Below, piece by piece: positions 8,714-19,417 of a DNA stretch of 21,555 nucleotides; the stretch's first letter is position 1; each line of letters starts with the position of its first letter. Below the pieces are notes generated by a model that worked only from the letters and a program-made list of their open reading frames with translations, did no database searches and was not told the origin of the DNA. The stretch comes from Byssochlamys sp. IMV 00236 (taxonomy: Eukaryota > Ascomycota > Eurotiomycetes > Eurotiales > Thermoascaceae). The DNA is taken from contig MSJH02000535.1 of assembly GCA_001931875.2 (NCBI GenBank), positions 1-21,555 on the forward strand. Direction: 5' to 3'. The position numbers and the translations under genes are program-made.

Positions 8714-8719
8714 TCCCCG
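8714..8719 (-). promoter_or_regulatory. Possible CreA/Mig1-type site upstream of the mannanase
   Basis: On the minus strand GCGGGG fits the SYGGRG consensus of carbon-catabolite repressors of fungal polysaccharide hydrolase genes. It lies about 450 bp upstream of the mannanase start. A six-base match is weak evidence. Confidence 0.2.
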
Positions 8720-8915
8720 CCTTTTTGCTCTCTTTATATAGGAAAAGCTTACAAATTAAAGAGGAATAATAAATAAGTTATAGGAGACTTGACTTTAGTC
8801 ATTCGTTTATTATTGTCAACTAACGAGGCATTACGTTACTTTTTGCTCCAAGGTCACCTTCCTAATGCTGTAAAGTAAGACTTGACACACATTATATTGG
8901 ATGGGATCATTAGTA

Positions 8916-8937
8916 GATATGGTAGATATGGTAGATT
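8916..8937. repeat. Short tandem repeat of GATATGGTA
   Basis: About two perfect copies of a 9-nt unit are followed by a decayed third copy running to about 8947. It is a minor, non-coding tandem repeat. Confidence 0.7.
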
Positions 8938-10220
8938 GTAATGGTAGCCTATAAGCAGTATTATTCCCAACGAATGATCATACTGTGTAAATGAAGGTTA
9001 GTCATGGAAATTGAGATGCGGTCATTCAAGGAAACGAAAGGGTTACAATTCATTGGATTGAACCATGTTCCGTAAAGTACCATCCAATCATTCCCAGGTA
9101 TATCTTATATTGGGCTGTAGATTAATGTAAAACCGTATATGAAGGTCCATTTGATCCGAGTCATCTTGTATTGTTCATATGATCCTTGAAACTGAAACCT
9201 CATGAAATTCTGGATCAAAGTAAAGTTGTACAATATTGGTTATGTCAATGCTGATGGTAGAGATGTGAGAAAGGGGTGCATCATGGTAATACTTACAGAG
9301 GGGCAGGAGACTTGTAAATATGTATATATATCCATAGGTAATACAATTCGACTTATTATGCAACTTTTGATCATTACAATGTCTTATTGTGTTCAATAAA
9401 TGTGATTACAATTGAACATTACAAATAAACATACGATATCACTTAAAGTTTGTTTGATCAAAGGGGTGAAAGAGGCATGAAATATGTAGGAAATATAGTC
9501 ATTGATTGGATTCAAATGCATATACGTGTACCTTTCTGAAGGGCAGTATATCGTTTTACACCACAAACATTTCCGGAAAAATACCTCTCCGTGTCCAAAC
9601 GTGAAGCCATTTACACTTTCTGTAAGCTATTGACATTAACATATTCACTGATATCCGAAATGTCTTGATACTGTAAACGACAGTAGAAGAGATTCAGTGA
9701 GTTTTACGTTACTTTCTGTCACACTTATGTTTCTGTTGCGTTTCCAGTATCCTCTCATATTGGAACTAATGAGTTGAGTATACTATTCACGAGATTTATC
9801 AATAATGCACAGGTAGCATCCTTGACTCTCTCTCTCTCTCTCAGTGGCTTGAATGGTTTATCAGACTGAACGATAGTGTCGTTGATATGAAACTTGCTAC
9901 TGTCTGCTAAAAAACTTGGCATATTCCGTTCGTAGCATTGAAGTGTACATGATCTATTGACTTTTTTCAAATGACATCATGAAGATACAGTGTAAAAAAG
10001 GGATATGATTTTGCGATCAAGTCTAAGGATATTCCATGTATTGTTATGAAATGGTAGTTTATATCGCACTAATGAACGAGTGGGTGATATTACAGCCTTT
10101 GATCACTTTTTGTAGATCCACTCTTTTAAAAAGTAAGTAGCGAATTACTGCTTAAAGAAAGAGGTATGCTTATATAGGTTTTTTTTTATTAGCAGTGACA
10201 CCTGACACACAAGAGGTTAT

Positions 10221-10224
<4 letters not shown>

Positions 10225-10276
<52 letters not shown>
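10225..10276. repeat. 52-nt uninterrupted poly(A) run
   Basis: A run of 52 adenines follows GTTATTATT and precedes GACGCGT. It is far longer than any other homopolymer in the window. It may be a simple repeat or the tail of an old retroposed copy. No related body sequence was recognised upstream. Confidence 0.95.
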
Positions 10277-10278
<2 letters not shown>

Positions 10279-10766
10279 CGCGTAAAAAGGGGCATCGTTC
10301 TTTGAATGTGCATAAATGTTGTCAGCGCGACTTTAATCCGTGTGTAGTGTGGGTTATTTCAAAAGAGTGACTAAAGAAAGCACTTCATAGATTATAAAAC
10401 ATAGCCTTTATGAAAAAGAATACATCATAGACTCATAAGGAAAACTGCGCCATGTAAAATCAGACTACTCTCCAAAGCCGCTTGTCAACACACTGTATTC
10501 TGAGGACCCGTGCCTAATAAGGAAGGGATCCGAACATAAGCTTTTACTGCTTTTTCTAAAAACAAGGTGAAAAAGAAAAAAAAAAAACAAAAAAACAAAG
10601 CTCATATACCCCAAGGGCATAGTTCTGTTTCGAGCAGGCAGTTGATACAATTGTTTTATATGAAAACAAGGGAATATTGAATATTTTCTAGCCTCACGAA
10701 CCAAATATGGTTTAAGGCTTATTTTATTTTGAACTTTTTTTTTTTTCTCTTTATTTCTTGTATAAA

Positions 10767-12124
10767 ATGGATATTGATGCCTGCATTGAATCAATAAAGA
10801 AATGCAAATATTTACCAGAAAGCGACATGAGAAAACTATGCAATAAAGTAAAATAAATGAAAAAGAAAGAGAGATGAAAGATGATTATATTAATGTCTTC
10901 AAGTTGAAAGAGATTCTTGCAGAGGAATCAACTGTTGTCCCAGTCAACGCACCAGTGACTCTCTGTGGCGATATTCATGGACAGTTTTATGATTTACTTA
11001 AAATATTCGAAGTGGGGGGTAGTCTACCGGAGACATCCTATGTATTTATGGTAAAGAAGGATTATTAGGGAAAACGCTATAGAACCACTTATACACAAAG
11101 AAAAAAAAAGGGAGATTTTGTTGATCGTGGAAGATACTCACTCGAGACACTTACATTACTTTTATTATATAAAGTCAAGTAAGTTCATGATTTGTTGTTG
11201 ATGGTTCATATTTATTTATTTAATACATAGATACCCAGAACGTATTACGTTGATAAGAGGAAATCATGAAAGTCGAAATGTCACTCGTGTCTATGGGTTT
11301 TATGGTATACATATTTATATTTTTTGATAGCATGGAACTCATTGTCTACTAGATGAATGTATGGCAAAATATCAGAATTCAAAAGTATGGGAATGGTGTT
11401 GTATGGTGTTTGATTATTTACCTTTGGCAGCAGTAAGTTATTGATCATAGTCATGACAACAATATATAAAATCTATTGATAGATCATTGATGGATCTGTA
11501 TTTTGTGTGCACGGAGGATTATCACCGGAACTACCTTCGATTGATTCTATTCGGTAAAAACAAAAAACATGCTTCCCCCAAAGATGAGTTTATAACATGA
11601 TAAAACAGTACATTATTCAGAATGCAGGAATTACCTCAAAGTGGTGGACACTGTGGTAAGTTTTTTTTGTTTGATCAAAGAGGCTCTTTTATTGATTGTA
11701 TTTATTTAGATCTATTATGGTCTGACCCTGAGGTTCAAGTAGAAACATGGACAATTAGTCCTAGAGGAGGAGGTTACTTATTTGGTCCACTACCTACGAC
11801 AGCGGTAAGAAAGTTTATATTTATATAAACATAATACTCAACCTTGTATATACTTAGTTTTGCCACAATAATAAAATAGACTTGATAGTACGAAGTCATC
11901 AATTAGTGGATGAAGGTTACAACTATCCATTTTTAGAGAAAAATCTAGTGACACTTTGGTCAGCACCCAACTATTGTTATCGATGTGGTAATAAGGCAGC
12001 TATCCTTGAAGTGCCTGAAGAAAATAGAAAGATCATGCCGAGCGACTATAAGATATTCCTGGAAAATGACATACAAGGTGAAAACACATTAACGGCTGGT
12101 CCGGGCAGCCAATATTTCCTTTAA
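10767..12124 (+). CDS. PP2A-like Ser/Thr phosphatase catalytic subunit (PP4/PP6/Ppg1 group)
   Basis: The model is join(10767..10847, 10904..11050, 11111..11178, 11231..11304, 11353..11432, 11483..11553, 11609..11655, 11710..11804, 11858..12124), nine exons and 309 aa, with GT-AG introns. It is a metal-dependent phosphoserine/threonine phosphatase. The PPP signature motifs appear in order: GDIHGQF (49-55), GDFVDRG (77-83), RGNHES (108-113), then HGGLSPE, WSDPE and [11 protein letters not shown]. The C-terminus is YFL, as in PP2A-like enzymes whose terminal Leu is carboxymethylated. The N-terminus ([19 protein letters not shown]) and length fit the PP4/PP6/Ppg1 group. It is fairly divergent: the usual PRGAGYLFG reads PRGGGYLFG and RAHQLV reads RSHQLV, while the metal-binding residues are kept. 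The subtype is uncertain. AATAAA lies about 33 nt past the stop. The gene converges on CDC42. Confidence 0.93.
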
Positions 12125-12156
12125 AAACAAAAATGATTCATTATATTACTTATTAA

Positions 12157-12162
12157 AATAAA
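12157..12162 (+). terminator. Polyadenylation signal of the phosphatase gene
   Basis: AATAAA occurs about 33 nt after the phosphatase stop, at the edge of a GA-rich tract in the 121-bp gap between convergent genes. Confidence 0.5.
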
Positions 12163-12240
12163 GAAAGAGAGAGAGAGAGAGAGAAAAAGAAAAAGAGAAA
12201 GAGAGAGGAGAAAGAAAGGGGAAGAAAGGGTTAGATCGAG
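12163..12240. repeat. GA-rich purine tract between convergent genes
   Basis: Almost 80 nt of nearly pure purine on the plus strand, beginning with a GA dinucleotide repeat, fill the gap between the 3' ends of the phosphatase and CDC42. Homopurine/homopyrimidine tracts can form triplex DNA. Here the tract most simply reads as a low-complexity 3' spacer. Confidence 0.85.
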
Positions 12241-12245
12241 GGGTA

Positions 12246-12705
12246 TTACAAAAGGAAGCATTTTTTGGGTTTTTTTGAAACCGGAGGTTCTAATGCTGCG
12301 ACAATAGCTTCATCAAAAACATTCTTTAAACCTTTCTGAGTGAGAGCTGAACATTCGACGTATTTGACTGCCCCTAAATCTTTAGCCAATCTTTCGCCTG
12401 CTTCATAACTGATAGGTCGTTGTCTCTGTCTAGCTAATTTTTCAATAACAGCAGGATCATCACGTAAATCGACTTGTGTACCAACGATCAGACAAGGTAC
12501 ACCAGGGCAGTGATGGTGAACTTCAGGAAACCATTTCTCTCTCACGTTTTCAAATGATGCTGGTGAAGTGACTGAGAAACAGACGAGGAAGACGTCAGTT
12601 TGAGGATATGAAAGTGGACGAAGACGGTCATAGTCCTCCTGACCTGCTGTATCAAATAATCCAAGTGTGTATGGTTCCTCTCCTATATAAACATGTGTAA
12701 GTATC

Positions 12706-12752
<47 letters not shown>

Positions 12753-12988
12753 AATCATGACAGTGACAGCATAGTTATCAAATACCTAATCTTATTAGAT
12801 TGAGGGGGTTATTGTACATTACTAATTCCACTTACAGTAGGAACATATTCTGAAGGAAACTTGTTTGTTGTATATGATATTAAAAGACAAGTCTACAAAG
12901 TGTTATATACACTAACAAGAGAGAATAAGAAGATACTCACTTTACCAACTGCACCATCTCCAACGACAACACATTTAATTGTCTGCAT
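12246..12988 (-). CDS. CDC42: Rho-family GTPase Cdc42
   Basis: The model is complement(join(12246..12682, 12752..12785, 12836..12892, 12941..12988)), four exons and 191 aa, exactly the usual Cdc42 length. It is a small GTPase at the plasma membrane that sets polarity, actin organisation and exocytosis at hyphal tips. Visible parts are the P-loop GDGAVGKT (10-17), switch I YVPTVFDNY (32-40, Thr35), DTAGQED (57-63, Gln61), GTQVDLRDD for guanine recognition, SAL, a basic patch KKPKK and the CAAX box CFLL (188-191). Leu at the last position predicts geranylgeranylation. [11 protein letters not shown] and [13 protein letters not shown] mark it as Cdc42 rather than Rac or Rho. Intron 3 holds an AT microsatellite. 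The start is shared with a divergent promoter facing BLM10. Confidence 0.98.
12712..12747. repeat. (AT)18 microsatellite inside CDC42 intron 3
   Basis: About 36 nt of perfect AT repeat lie within the 67-nt intron between the second and third parts of the GTPase domain. The repeat makes up over half of the intron and sits close to its donor, so length variation would alter intron size. Confidence 0.95.
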
Positions 12989-13262
12989 TCTGTTTAAATA
13001 TGAATAAAAATATAAAAAAAGGGAAAAAAATGTAACAGAATGTTATCTTCTTTTTTTTTAGGAGAATCAAAAATATATATATATACTTAAATGATTTAAG
13101 GGAATATCAATGTTTATATGTCAATGGTGGATGTTTATTACGTAATACTTTCCATTCAAACTTGCATAAAAATATTTTTGGGGGAGATACAAGACAGAGA
13201 AGGGGGACGCGTCATTTCCTTTTTTTTCTTTTTCTTTTTTTTATTTATTATTATTATAAAAA
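12989..13262. promoter_or_regulatory. Divergent promoter between CDC42 and BLM10
   Basis: The 274 bp separate two ATGs on opposite strands and must drive both genes. The region is AT-rich with T/A runs near both starts. A palindrome GACGCGTC (13206-13213) contains the ACGCGT box recognised by MBF/SBF-type APSES cell-cycle factors in other fungi. It sits about 50 bp before the BLM10 ATG. No PACE (Rpn4) proteasome box was seen. Confidence 0.5.
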
Positions 13263-16200
13263 ATGATACCATCTTCTGTTATTGAAGATGATCAACATCA
13301 CACCATGCATTATTCACAAAGCTTACCTTATGCAAATCTATTGGGTGGAGAAGCAGAAGAATGGTTAAAGGAAATATGTGAAAATTTGGTTATATGTGTC
13401 AAAGCAAAGGATTTTGCTCCTGGCGCAGTAGCTTGGGTTAGACGACTGACAAGGTAAATATATATATATATATATATGCATCAAACTAACCATGTTAAAA
13501 GTTATTTGGATATGAAACATGCCTTACCGAGACAGACAAGAGCAAGACTGGCTAAACTGTTGTATGAAATGACAATTATGCCAGGCATGGACCCAGCTCT
13601 TATTGAATTATGGTCAACGAATTGCGTTCGACTCATCAGGTTAGATTCATATTATATCTAGCGTCCTATTATACTTATTTCTAACAAATAGAAACAAAAA
13701 GAAGTTAGAACCAGAGGATTTACAGTTGGATTGGCGACCACTCTATGAGCTGATACATGAAACACTCTTTCCAAAGACAAGGGAAAAGACACTCATAAGC
13801 GAATCGTAATAGCATGCATTCTTTATCATTCCACACAACTTATACACATTTAAATAGGAAAATGATGTCTTCTGTATTAAAACTGGCAGAATTAGCGCAG
13901 CGATACTTTTCATCAAACGCAGCTAAAGAGATCCTAGCCGAATTCCTTCCTAAATTCAGTATGCATTCAGTAGCAGACGCTCTCTTAGCTCAAGGATATC
14001 TCACCTTATTCTTACCTGTCGAATACCAGCCAAGACAGTCGATCAGTCCAGATGTGTATCTGCCCACCTTATTTTCGCTCTGGTCTACACTGACATGTTC
14101 AGCTGCGTATGATGCACAATTCACCCATCTCATGTCTCGTATTGCAGAATCAAATTTAAATTATGGTACATCAGAAGTGGGGTTATTTACAAAACAGCAG
14201 ATACAAATGATATTCACCACCGGGTTGAAGATGATGAATTTACCCGTCGGCACACGTAGTGACGGATCAAGTTCAGCCGGAGGCGCATCAGGAGGAACCA
14301 CGACTGGTTATGGATCAGCAGGTATTAGAGTGGATGCAAGAGCAGGAAGTGCGTTACTTCTTCGAAAGAAGCCTGTAAGTGTAAACATTCCAAAAAAAAA
14401 ACAATGGTGTCTAAAAGACAAGTAGGAAAAATTCAAAGCATTGGCTCGTTTCATTGTATATACCATCATACCAGACGAAAACAACAACAGCTATACACTG
14501 TCATTACTATCAGAGCTTATTCAGGCAACAGAACTTTATTATCACCCATCGAACCATGGATCGTGGGCCTACCTGCTAACACAGTTTGCTCGACACCTAT
14601 CACATGAGTTTCTGAAGCGATGGAGAGAGGAACAAGAGGAGGATTGCGAGACACCCCAGGAGAGACGACTGACGGTAGAATTGAAGAAACAGTTTGTGTT
14701 GATCTTACGACCCGTCATTTACCTCAGTATGTTTGGTAAAGATCAGTTTGTGTTATCGGCCAGTATCGCTTCACTTCGATTTCTTGCATGGCTGGAACCA
14801 TCGCTGATCATCCCTGGCCTTTTGGAACGCATCTATCCATCACTCGAAACACTCACAGAGACACATCGAACGACAAGTGCACTTTGTATCCTGATTGATG
14901 TCGCTCGACCCTTGTTCTCTCGTCAAGTGTACCCCGCAGGCGGTAAACACCTACTGCCTCTCTTACATCTAGCCATTCCGGGTATTGACATGAATGATCC
15001 CATCAAGGCACTTTCTTCGCTCATGTTTATATCCAGTGCACTCATGACTGTGCCTATTCGAGACATGACGCATCAACTAGGCGACTTTTCACCATCAGAG
15101 CAAGAGGATATCGAAAACCCATTTGGAGAATTTTCAAAGGAGACTGAGGATTATCTCATCAAGACATCGACAGCGCAGTTTGAGGAATGGTTGGCCAAGT
15201 TTATGAATCGTGTATTTACCATCTTTGAGAATTTGCCACAAGAGAATAGAAAGAAGCAGGGTAGCAGCAGTGCCCTGCATACGATGGAATCAGGGCTTAC
15301 TCAGATTGTGCTTCATACCTGTGACGTGGTGTTTGGCCAATTATCTGACCAGTTGTACGATCTAGCGCTGCGTCTGATCGTCGAGTTTGTGAATGACAGG
15401 GTGCTACCCAATGCGACTCGAGCTGTTGGGTTGTTGTGCGACCTGACATCGAGCTTGAATCCAAAGAAGGCAGCCAAGGCATTGATTCCGCTGTGCATTG
15501 ATCAGATCAAGACGGAACTAGAGCACGGTGCGTCATCGACCGTGAGCCATGCTGCATCGTCCAACCTTGTACAATCTGATTCGACGTTGCACTGGTATCA
15601 GAATATTCTATTTTCAGTGGTTTCCAATTTAGGAGCTGAGGTCTTGAACTACAAACAAGAACTGATCCAAGTAACTGACCTGATGCTGCAACATTGCCGC
15701 AGTCGCCGTGGCATCATGTGGACCGGTAAATTGATCCGCAACGTATTGTTCACCCTGTTGCAACTTTACCCAACCGAGTTTAAGAGCCTGAAACCTTCGC
15801 AGTGGAACGACTCTGAGTTTATGGACATGTACGCACATGAGACCTGGGGTCAATCGGGAGATCCTGCCTGTCTTGATATACAGTGGCATGTGCCTTCAGA
15901 AGCCGAAAAGGATTTTGCACTAGAGTACCTCTTTCACTGTTGGACACCGACCGTTGAACGACTATCAGAGATCATAAAGACCGCACCAGAGATGAATACG
16001 CATGAGCAGAGTAACGAGCTTTGCCGTCTGTTGGCTGTGATGCGAAACTGTCTGATGGGCAGTGCGACCATGGTCGCAGATGATGGTTTGGACGAAGAAG
16101 AAACGATTGAAATAGAGCCAGACGATATGAATTGTGATGATGATGATGATGAGGATCATCAGCAGTATATCGCTAAACGACTCGAAGTGGGTTATGTATT

Positions 16201-19200
16201 TACAGATCCTCAGGATCCTCGAACAAAGCAGGCTAGGCAATTTCGAAAATCTGCTGGCGAGTTGATTCACGCCCTTGCCGGCTTTTTCAAGACCAAGAGA
16301 GAAGATGACGTGGAAAGTATCAAGATTTGGATAAAAATAGCTCGTGCGTATCTGTCGGAACGAGGAGCAGAAAAGTCACAGTTTGAACGTAGTAAGGCAG
16401 GCTATAGTTATGCCAAGAATTTGGTCAAGATCCCCGTGTGTAAGAAAGAGTATCCACGTAATATCTTGATCAGAAGAGCTTACAATCATCATTTGCTGCG
16501 ATTAAGGCTCAACGTCATGGGACGGTTGAGAACACCACATCATGACGCGATCTTATATGACCTGCTTGACTTCTCGTTGAGTTCATATGCAGATATTCGA
16601 AAGCCTAGTCAGGTAGCACTTTCAGCAACAGCACGGTGTTTTAGAGGCGCCAAGAGCCTTGTCCTTCCTATCCTACTGGACGCACTTCAGCCAGGAACGA
16701 CGGCCGACCGTATGAAGGGCGCTCTCTACCTCTTTACGCACAAGTCTATGTTGCTACCTTGCCTTCGAGACTGGAAATTCATTCCTGGATTTATCATGTC
16801 CATCTGCCACGCACAGCACCAAGACAAATTGACAATCCAAGAACTGATTCGTAAGGTGTTTATGGAGTACATCTCAAATATACATTCTCTCTCCTTCCGT
16901 GTGTTGACTCCACGCGACATCACGTCGATCCTTGAATCGATTTATTCTATCACGGATGAGTCAAAGGTGGCTCAGCTGGAGGCCAAGGTGAATTCACGCT
17001 CCACGTTCCAGGTATCGGCTTATACCGGTCTGATTGATCATTTGCTTGGCTTTTTGCAAGACTCACGTATTCATTGGCGATTTGCTACCATGGCTGCTAA
17101 TTTTATCGAAGTGTTGCTACGAGCGGATGTCAAGCCTACAGCTGCACTTGCAAGGTTTGCTAATGAAGCAACGCTTTCGGAACTTCCGACCATGCGACGT
17201 ATCGGTGTGAGCACGACGACTCAGTTATTGTTGTATATCAAGCAAAGAACCTTAGCATCAGGAAATCCTGACCTACTCATTACCAAAAAAGCATTACGTA
17301 ACCCTCTAAAAATAGAGGTCCAGGTGCCAGAAGGCGAGTACAATCTCAGCCAGCAGTTATTGCAAGCGTCCTTTGAGCCTATCGATGTGAATAAGAGGTA
17401 TGTAGTATATATATGTATATATATATATATATATAGATCGCTTACATGATGGAAACTAGTGTCTTGGTGGATGATACCGTCGTGGGCTGGTATGTTTGGC
17501 CGACATCTTACACAGCATACAAGGTGAATACACATGAGAGCTTATTCGAAACGATCGAGCCTGATTCAGTTGAGGCATACACTACATTTGGCGAAGCGTT
17601 CACGAGCACAGAGTACTGGGACAAGATGAGCAAATATCTGTCTGAAGAAGCGCACCAAAAGACCGAAGACTGCTTTAACGATTCACATGCTCGACTGTTT
17701 AGCAGCATTTTCCAAATGTATCAAGACCTACCCCTTGAAGCGGCCAGACCATGCATCGAGAGTCTGTGTGCATCCAGTGATCAAAAGAATGCCCAACGAG
17801 CCGCCTCAGAGATCCTTGGGGGACTTGTTCGAGGCACAAAGCATTGGAACCCGAGTAAATTGGCGCGTCTATGGGAATGGTTGTTGCCCTTATTGCAAAG
17901 GGTCTTTTTGGGCATTACACCTGACTCGTTGACGTACTGGGAAAGCTTTGTTAAGTTTTGTGTGGCCCGTCGAGACCCGCGACGCATTCGCCCGCTCATT
18001 GATCTCCTCCTTTCGTCTGAACTCGATCCAACCTCCGATGCAGCATTTAATGAAGCCCGTAAGCTGTTGTTGATTCGTGCTATGGTGGTCAAACTGCAGT
18101 GGCGTGGGCTGCCCCTGGTAGATCAGTTACTTCCTATGCACCTCAACAATCTGCAGCATCCTTATAAGCAGGTGCGAGAAGTGATTGGTGGCAACATTTA
18201 TGAATTCCTTCAACTCGAGTGGGTCCCCGGTGTATCTTCGGTGGACTCGTTGTTGAGGATGCATGCCAAAACCGGAGACGGTGTAGGCCACGTGGCTGCT
18301 GAGCTAAATGCTGAGCAGCAAACAAGAGTGACATACATCATTCAAAGGCTAGATCAGTGGTTCAAAGAGATTGACGGCAACACGGTATCGAGTGATTATG
18401 CACATGCAAGCAAAACAGGTAAAGATGATTAAAAACAAGACTAAAACAGGTTGCCTCATGTCGTCATTAGTTCTATGCTGGCTGCACGAAGCGCTTACAC
18501 ACTGGAGACTTGCAGGCACATTGCCTTACGTCATTCCGTTCTTGCCCAAACTATTCATCATGCAAGAGATGAATGACGATCAAGACTTACAAGTGATGGC
18601 AACACGGGTATTAAACCTGATTGCACAAATGTCGTATCCACCCAGTATGCTACCCACTCTTATTGACCAGTTCCTGACGATCTTGACGACATCCACAAGC
18701 TGGCATATCCGTATTCGAGTGCTACCTGTACTCCAAGTATTTTTCTTTAAGCATCTGTTTGCAATGTCCAGCGAGCAATTACTGCGCATCATGCAAATCA
18801 TCAGTCGAATGCTCTTGGACTCACAGATCGAGGTACGCCAGCTCGCGTCCGTCACGCTGGGTGGGCTCGTCCGATGTTCACAACGAGACGCTATTCAAAC
18901 GCTTCGACATCAGTTTGAGGCCAAGATACAAGTCAAGATACCTCGACGCAAGCGAGATCCTGTGACGGGTAAAAACGTGGAGCCTGCTGGTTTTGCCGAA
19001 GCCGTGCTACAGAAACACGCGGGCGTCCTTGGACTGTCGTGCTTGATTAATGCGTTCCCCTATGAAGTCCCAGAGTGGATGCCTTCGGTGCTTATCGAGT
19101 TGGCAGACTGCATTTCAGATCCAGCTGCTGAAATACAGGTAAAAACAAGAATTGTATGATGTGAGTTTAATCTTACATGTGTATATATAGGCGACGGTCA

Positions 19201-19325
19201 GAAAGACGTTTTCAGATTTTAGACGTACTCATTCAGATACTTGGCATGAGGATATGACAAAGTTTAGTGAAGATCAATTGTCTGTCTTGAGTGATATGCT
19301 TATCTCACCTTCTTACTATGCATAA
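13263..19325 (+). CDS. BLM10: Proteasome activator Blm10/PA200
   Basis: The model is join(13263..13453, 13502..13639, 13692..13805, 13858..14374, 14426..17397, 17460..18418, 18471..19138, 19191..19325), eight exons and 1897 aa; human PA200 has about 1843 and yeast Blm10 about 2143. It is a giant HEAT-repeat protein that caps the 20S proteasome in nucleus and cytosol, opens its gate, and takes part in histone degradation and core assembly. The N-terminus ([18 protein letters not shown]), [21 protein letters not shown], the long HEAT solenoid and the C-terminal part with [13 protein letters not shown] and [19 protein letters not shown] are typical. The protein ends SYYA, the HbYX tail that inserts between 20S alpha subunits. 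An acidic stretch ([10 protein letters not shown]) lies near 16130-16160. Two introns have competing acceptors (17436 or 17459; 18449 or 18470). One exon is 2972 nt long. Confidence 0.94.
17398..17459 (+). other. BLM10: BLM10 intron with a TA repeat and a bypassed AG
   Basis: The donor GTATGT is followed by a TA microsatellite that ends in an AG at 17435-17436. Using that AG gives an immediate stop (AGA TCG CTT ACA TGA). The next AG at 17458-17459 restores the frame (AGT GTC TTG GTG). A branch-point-like CTTAC at 17441-17445 lies between the two, 15 nt before the second AG, which explains why the first is skipped. Confidence 0.75.
18419..18470 (+). other. BLM10: BLM10 intron with two in-frame acceptors
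   Basis: The donor GTAAAG can join to AG at 18448-18449 (31-nt intron) or at 18469-18470 (52-nt intron). Both keep the frame and differ by 21 nt (7 residues). The 52-nt form is chosen because it matches the other introns here, places CTAAA about 27 nt before the acceptor, and gives KTVLCWL, which fits the family better as I recall it. Confidence 0.65.
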
Positions 19326-19343
19326 TATGTGTGTACCCTTAAT

Positions 19344-19349
19344 AATAAA
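19344..19349 (+). terminator. Polyadenylation signal of BLM10
   Basis: AATAAA lies 18 nt after the BLM10 stop, within the 92-bp gap before the next gene on the same strand. Confidence 0.5.
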
Positions 19350-19417
19350 AATGTGCATGTGATACCTCATCCTCTTTTTTTTCTCTTTTCCCCCCTTTTT
19401 TTTACTATAATAATATA

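Larger units (their letters stand above)
8332..10766. other. Gene-poor intergenic region between the mannanase and phosphatase genes
   Basis: No open frame here exceeds about 125 codons, none resembles a known family, and no multi-exon chain with conserved motifs could be built. Part of it is promoter for the two flanking genes. Visible items are a TATA-like motif on plus near 8735, a small GATATGGTA tandem repeat near 8916-8937, a TC repeat near 9829-9842, a 52-A run at 10225-10276, and an A/T-rich zone just before the phosphatase ATG. No tRNA or rRNA was recognised. A lineage-specific short gene or non-coding RNA cannot be excluded. Confidence 0.55.

Noticed and set aside
9755..9970. A 71-codon minus-strand open frame in the gene-poor block
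   Set aside because: It has no signal peptide, domain or splice-consistent extension, and contains a translated TC microsatellite.
10465..10794. A 109-codon minus-strand open frame
   Set aside because: It is a low-complexity Lys- and Phe-rich product of A/T runs, and it overlaps the start of the phosphatase on the other strand.
17446..18432. A separate gene starting at ATG 17446
   Set aside because: The frame continues the Blm10 solenoid and has splice sites on both sides. It is an internal exon, not an independent gene.
18371..19159. A separate gene starting at 18371
   Set aside because: The first part is out-of-frame exon and intron sequence; the rest is a Blm10 exon.
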